Shown here: piece after piece, positions 15,557 through 17,245 of the stretch | Numbering within the stretch: position 1 is the first letter of the stretch | Layout of the letters: each line of letters opens with the position of its first letter | Assembly: GCA_023427945.1 (NCBI GenBank) | Contig: JAEYZR010000296.1 | Location: 1-17,245, forward strand | Source of the DNA: Pseudomonadota bacterium | Lineage (GTDB): Bacteria; Pseudomonadota; Gammaproteobacteria; Burkholderiales; Burkholderiaceae_B | Reading direction: 5' to 3' | Length of the DNA stretch: 17,245 nucleotides | The notes under the pieces: model-generated | What the model saw: the letters and a program-made list of their open reading frames with translations, nothing else | What the model was told of the DNA's origin: nothing | Databases searched by the model: none | Made by a program: the position numbers and the translations under genes

Positions 15557-15595
15557 GGCGGATCAACCGGCTAGTTTACCGGAAGTTGATCCGCC
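15557..15595. repeat. Strong inverted repeat in the loiP-tig intergenic region
   Basis: The perfect 11-bp arms GGCGGATCAAC (15557-15567) and GTTGATCCGCC (15585-15595) enclose a further CCGG/CCGG pairing with a 2-base bulge. No T-run follows on either strand. A -10-like TACAAT on the minus strand (15549-15544) lies just downstream, with no good -35. It could be a terminator-like 3' end for loiP or an operator for tig. A second small hairpin, GCCTG-AAAAC-CAGGC, is at 15607-15621. Confidence 0.6.
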
Positions 15596-15639
15596 CTTCA
15601 TCCTGTGCCTGAAAACCAGGCAATTTCGGTCTTGCAGGC

Positions 15640-16404
15640 TTACTTCTTGTCAGCGTCGATACGTGCCTGAATCTTTGCGGCACGGTCGGCCGAGGCCGGG
15701 TGGCTGCTCATCATCGAGCTCGATGCGCCGCCGTCCATCGCTGCGAGTTTATTGAAGGCCGTGACCAGAGCACCCGTGTTCAGCTTCTTCGACTTGAGCA
15801 AGTCATAAGCATAGGAGTCGGCGTCGCTTTCCTGGCTTTGCGAGTACTGCGCGTTGATGAACTTCTCTGCAAGATCGCCCGCCTGGGAGGCGCTGAGCGC
15901 CGTCACAGCGGCGTTGCCCGAGGCACCGGCCAGCTCGCGGGCAGCGGAAACGGTGTAGGCCGTCTGCATGGATTTGCGGCTGTGACCCAGTTCGACGTGG
16001 CCCATTTCATGGCCCACGACACCCTGGATTTCAGCGTCGGTCATCTTGTCCATCAGGCCGGCATAGACCCGGATGCATCCGTTAGCCATTGCCCAGGCGT
16101 TGACTTCCTTGGACTGATAAACCTTGAAATTGGGCTGTACGCCATTGAGCGATTGCGCGAGCGGCTTGGCGATGCGCTGCAGACGGGCGTCGTACTTGCT
16201 GCCCGCCTTGGCAGGATTGCCTTCTTTGTCCGCCTCAGCGCAGGCTTGGTCGGACAGCGTCTTGATTTCAGCATCACTCAATGTGTAGGCAGAAAAAAGC
16301 TTGCCTGCGCCGCTGGTGAGGCTATCCATGTTCATGCCAGTGCCCGAGCACCCTGCGGTCAGTGCGGCGACAGAAACGATCCCGGCGAAGGTTCTGATTC
16401 TCAT
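15640..16404 (-). CDS. loiP: M48-family metalloprotease lipoprotein, LoiP/YggG type
   Basis: Zinc metalloprotease predicted to be anchored to a membrane by lipid and to face the periplasm. It has 254 residues. A lipoprotein signal peptide ends in the lipobox LTAGC with C19 as the acylated residue. The HExxH zinc motif is H132-E133-M-G-H136 (GVVGHEMGHVELGH). The third zinc ligand is probably E192 in SQESDADSYAYDLL. Segments such as AYTLSDAEIKTLSDQAC and MANGCIRVYAGLMDKMTD closely follow E. coli LoiP, which is linked to outer-membrane quality control with BepA-like proteases. The ribosome site is AGAGAG, about 7 bp before ATG. It has its own intergenic region on both sides. Confidence 0.92.
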   Translation of the reverse strand: MRIRTFAGIVSVAALTAGCSGTGMNMDSLTSGAGKLFSAYTLSDAEIKTLSDQACAEADKEGNPAKAGSKYDARLQRIAKPLAQSLNGVQPNFKVYQSKEVNAWAMANGCIRVYAGLMDKMTDAEIQGVVGHEMGHVELGHSRKSMQTAYTVSAARELAGASGNAAVTALSASQAGDLAEKFINAQYSQSQESDADSYAYDLLKSKKLNTGALVTAFNKLAAMDGGASSSMMSSHPASADRAAKIQARIDADKK

Positions 16405-16523
16405 TAAGTTCTCTCTATCCGTTGTTGTTAGGTCGGGAGATTCTAGGGTGCAAATCTTGAAATTTCGCAGGTAGGCACAATGTCTAGCAAAATCTATAAA
16501 TGCTTACATCCCTTGCAACAGAT

Positions 16524-16551
16524 GAAAAGAAAAACCACCTTGCGGTGGTTT
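16524..16551 (-). terminator. Intrinsic terminator of the cold-shock gene
   Basis: The stem AAACCACC/GGTGGTTT with a TTGC loop (16532-16551) lies 13 bp past the cold-shock gene stop. On the minus strand it is followed by TTTTTCTTTTC, an efficient T-rich tail. Confidence 0.9.
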
Positions 16552-16564
16552 GAATTCCAGGCCC

Positions 16565-16768
16565 CTAGAGTATTTGTATGTTCTTGGCAGACGGGCCTTT
16601 CTGCCCCTCGTCTACGTCGAAACTCACGCGCTGATTATCTTGCAGCGTTTTGTACCCTTCCGACCTGATTTCCGAATAATGCGCAAACAGGTCCTTGCCT
16701 CCATCGTCAGGGACGATAAAACCAAAACCTTTTTCCGCGTTGAACCATTTGACTACACCAGTGGACAT
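16565..16768 (-). CDS. CspA-family cold-shock protein
   Basis: Single-stranded nucleic-acid-binding protein of 67 residues that acts as an RNA chaperone. It is one cold-shock domain. RNP1 is KGFGFI (about 13-18) and RNP2 is DLFAHYSEI (about 26-34, in the LFAHY form common in betaproteobacteria). Start 16768 is chosen for GAGG about 8 bp upstream and the canonical MSTGVVKWFNAEKGFGFI; an in-frame ATG 17 codons earlier lies in the leader. Monocistronic, with its own promoter and terminator. Whether it is cold-induced or constitutive cannot be read from the sequence; the leader is short, about 65 bases, unlike the long E. coli cspA leader. Confidence 0.96.
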   Translation of the reverse strand: MSTGVVKWFNAEKGFGFIVPDDGGKDLFAHYSEIRSEGYKTLQDNQRVSFDVDEGQKGPSAKNIQIL

Positions 16769-16840
16769 GACAAATTCCTCGCACACGCTTGTAGGATTGA
16801 TCAAGCAACTAACGAGCAACCATAAGTAACTCGGTGGTTC

Positions 16841-16870
16841 AGTTTAGGGGTGAAACCCCTTGGTGGTCAA
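16841..16870 (-). promoter_or_regulatory. Likely promoter of the cold-shock gene
   Basis: On the minus strand, TTGACC (16870-16865) and TAAACT (16846-16841) are spaced by 18 bp. The spacer contains a GGGG-TTTCA-CCCC dyad (16847-16859) that could be an operator. Predicted start of transcription is near 16834. Confidence 0.5.
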
Positions 16871-16917
16871 ACACTTGCGCAATCCGCTGCGTATACTGAA
16901 AAGTCAGCTTACTGCTA

Positions 16918-16937
16918 CCTGAACATCGCATTTCAGG
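16918..16937. repeat. Dyad in the yceI upstream region
   Basis: CCTGAA (16918-16923) and TTCAGG (16932-16937) are perfect arms with an 8-base spacer. They lie about 27 bp before the yceI-family Shine-Dalgarno sequence, between the divergent cold-shock and yceI-family genes. It could be an operator or a leader hairpin. Confidence 0.35.
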
Positions 16938-16974
16938 CAGTCGGCCCACGTGCATCAAAACGAAAGGAGCAGAG

Positions 16975-17245
16975 ATGACGTTTTTGAAATCGATATTGCT
17001 TGGGACTGGTTTTGCACTGGTCACGGGCGCCTCGGCGAATGCAGCCCCTGTGACCTACGAGATCGACCCCTCACACACATATCCGAGTTTCGAAGCCGAT
17101 CACATGGGTGGCTTGTCCACATGGCGCGGCAAGTTCAATCGCACCAACGGGACCATCGTGCTGGATCGCGAAGCCAAGGCGGGCACGATCGACGTGACCG
17201 TACAGATCGATTCAGTCGACTTCGGCCATGATGAGATGAATGCAC
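16975..17245 (+). CDS. YceI-family periplasmic protein, 5' part only
   Basis: The first 90 codons are visible; the gene runs off the right edge (family length is about 190). A Sec signal peptide is present: K5, a hydrophobic stretch SILLGTGFALVTGA and a likely cleavage after A21-N-A23. The mature start VTYEIDPSHTYPSFEADHMG, followed by GKFNRTNGTIVLDREAKAGTIDVTV and SVDFGHDEMN, is the typical YceI lipocalin-like barrel that binds polyisoprenoid-like lipids. AAAGGAG lies 5 bp before the ATG, an excellent ribosome site. Expected in the periplasm; physiological role uncertain. Confidence 0.93.
   Translation, partial: MTFLKSILLGTGFALVTGASANAAPVTYEIDPSHTYPSFEADHMGGLSTWRGKFNRTNGTIVLDREAKAGTIDVTVQIDSVDFGHDEMNA

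Noticed and set aside
1..17245. CRISPR array, tRNA or rRNA genes, insertion sequences or prophage
   Set aside because: No regularly spaced repeats, no tRNA cloverleaf or rRNA sequence, and no transposase, integrase or phage gene was seen. The repeats found are isolated pairs.

Overview
The window looks like an ordinary chromosomal stretch from a betaproteobacterium, most likely Burkholderiales and probably an Alcaligenaceae-type organism. This rests on moderately high GC by eye, on the close fit of the proteins to the betaproteobacterial versions of these families, and on gene order; the genus cannot be fixed from the sequence alone. Almost every gene is housekeeping or stress-response, and no phage, transposon, CRISPR array, tRNA or rRNA gene is visible.

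Layout. (1) Positions 1-3213, minus strand: an iron-sulfur cluster operon read as iscR-iscS-iscU-iscA-hscB, with hscB running off the left edge. Its promoter carries two IscR-type operator motifs. (2) 3214-4373: a gene-poor stretch with one GNAT acetyltransferase gene of AT-richer composition, a short direct repeat and an imperfect hairpin. It looks inserted between iscR and the next core gene. (3) 4374-7202, minus: a low-molecular-weight protein tyrosine phosphatase and uvrB, each followed by a terminator. uvrB carries an apparent one-base deletion at about 5745/5746 that splits the reading frame. (4) 7281-9409, plus: an AspC/TyrB-type aminotransferase and lexA, with a perfect LexA box in front of lexA. 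(5) 9447-9496: a bidirectional terminator between convergent lexA and lon. (6) 9549-15524, minus: the protein quality-control cluster tig-clpP-clpX, then lon, which has its own sigma-32-like promoter overlapping the clpX terminator. (7) 15640-16768, minus: a LoiP/YggG-type M48 lipoprotein protease and a cold-shock protein. (8) 16975-end, plus: the start of a secreted YceI-family protein.

How the genes fit together. IscS supplies sulfur and IscU is the scaffold. IscA carries clusters or iron, HscB recruits the HscA chaperone (beyond the left edge), and IscR closes the feedback loop. Trigger factor, ClpP, ClpX and Lon cover folding and ATP-dependent proteolysis. LexA and UvrB belong to DNA-damage control.

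I did not find a convincing new biological system. The observations most worth checking are the uvrB frameshift, the overlap of the clpX terminator with a heat-shock promoter for lon, the tandem IscR sites together with a longer cysteine loop in IscR, and the foreign-looking GNAT segment.
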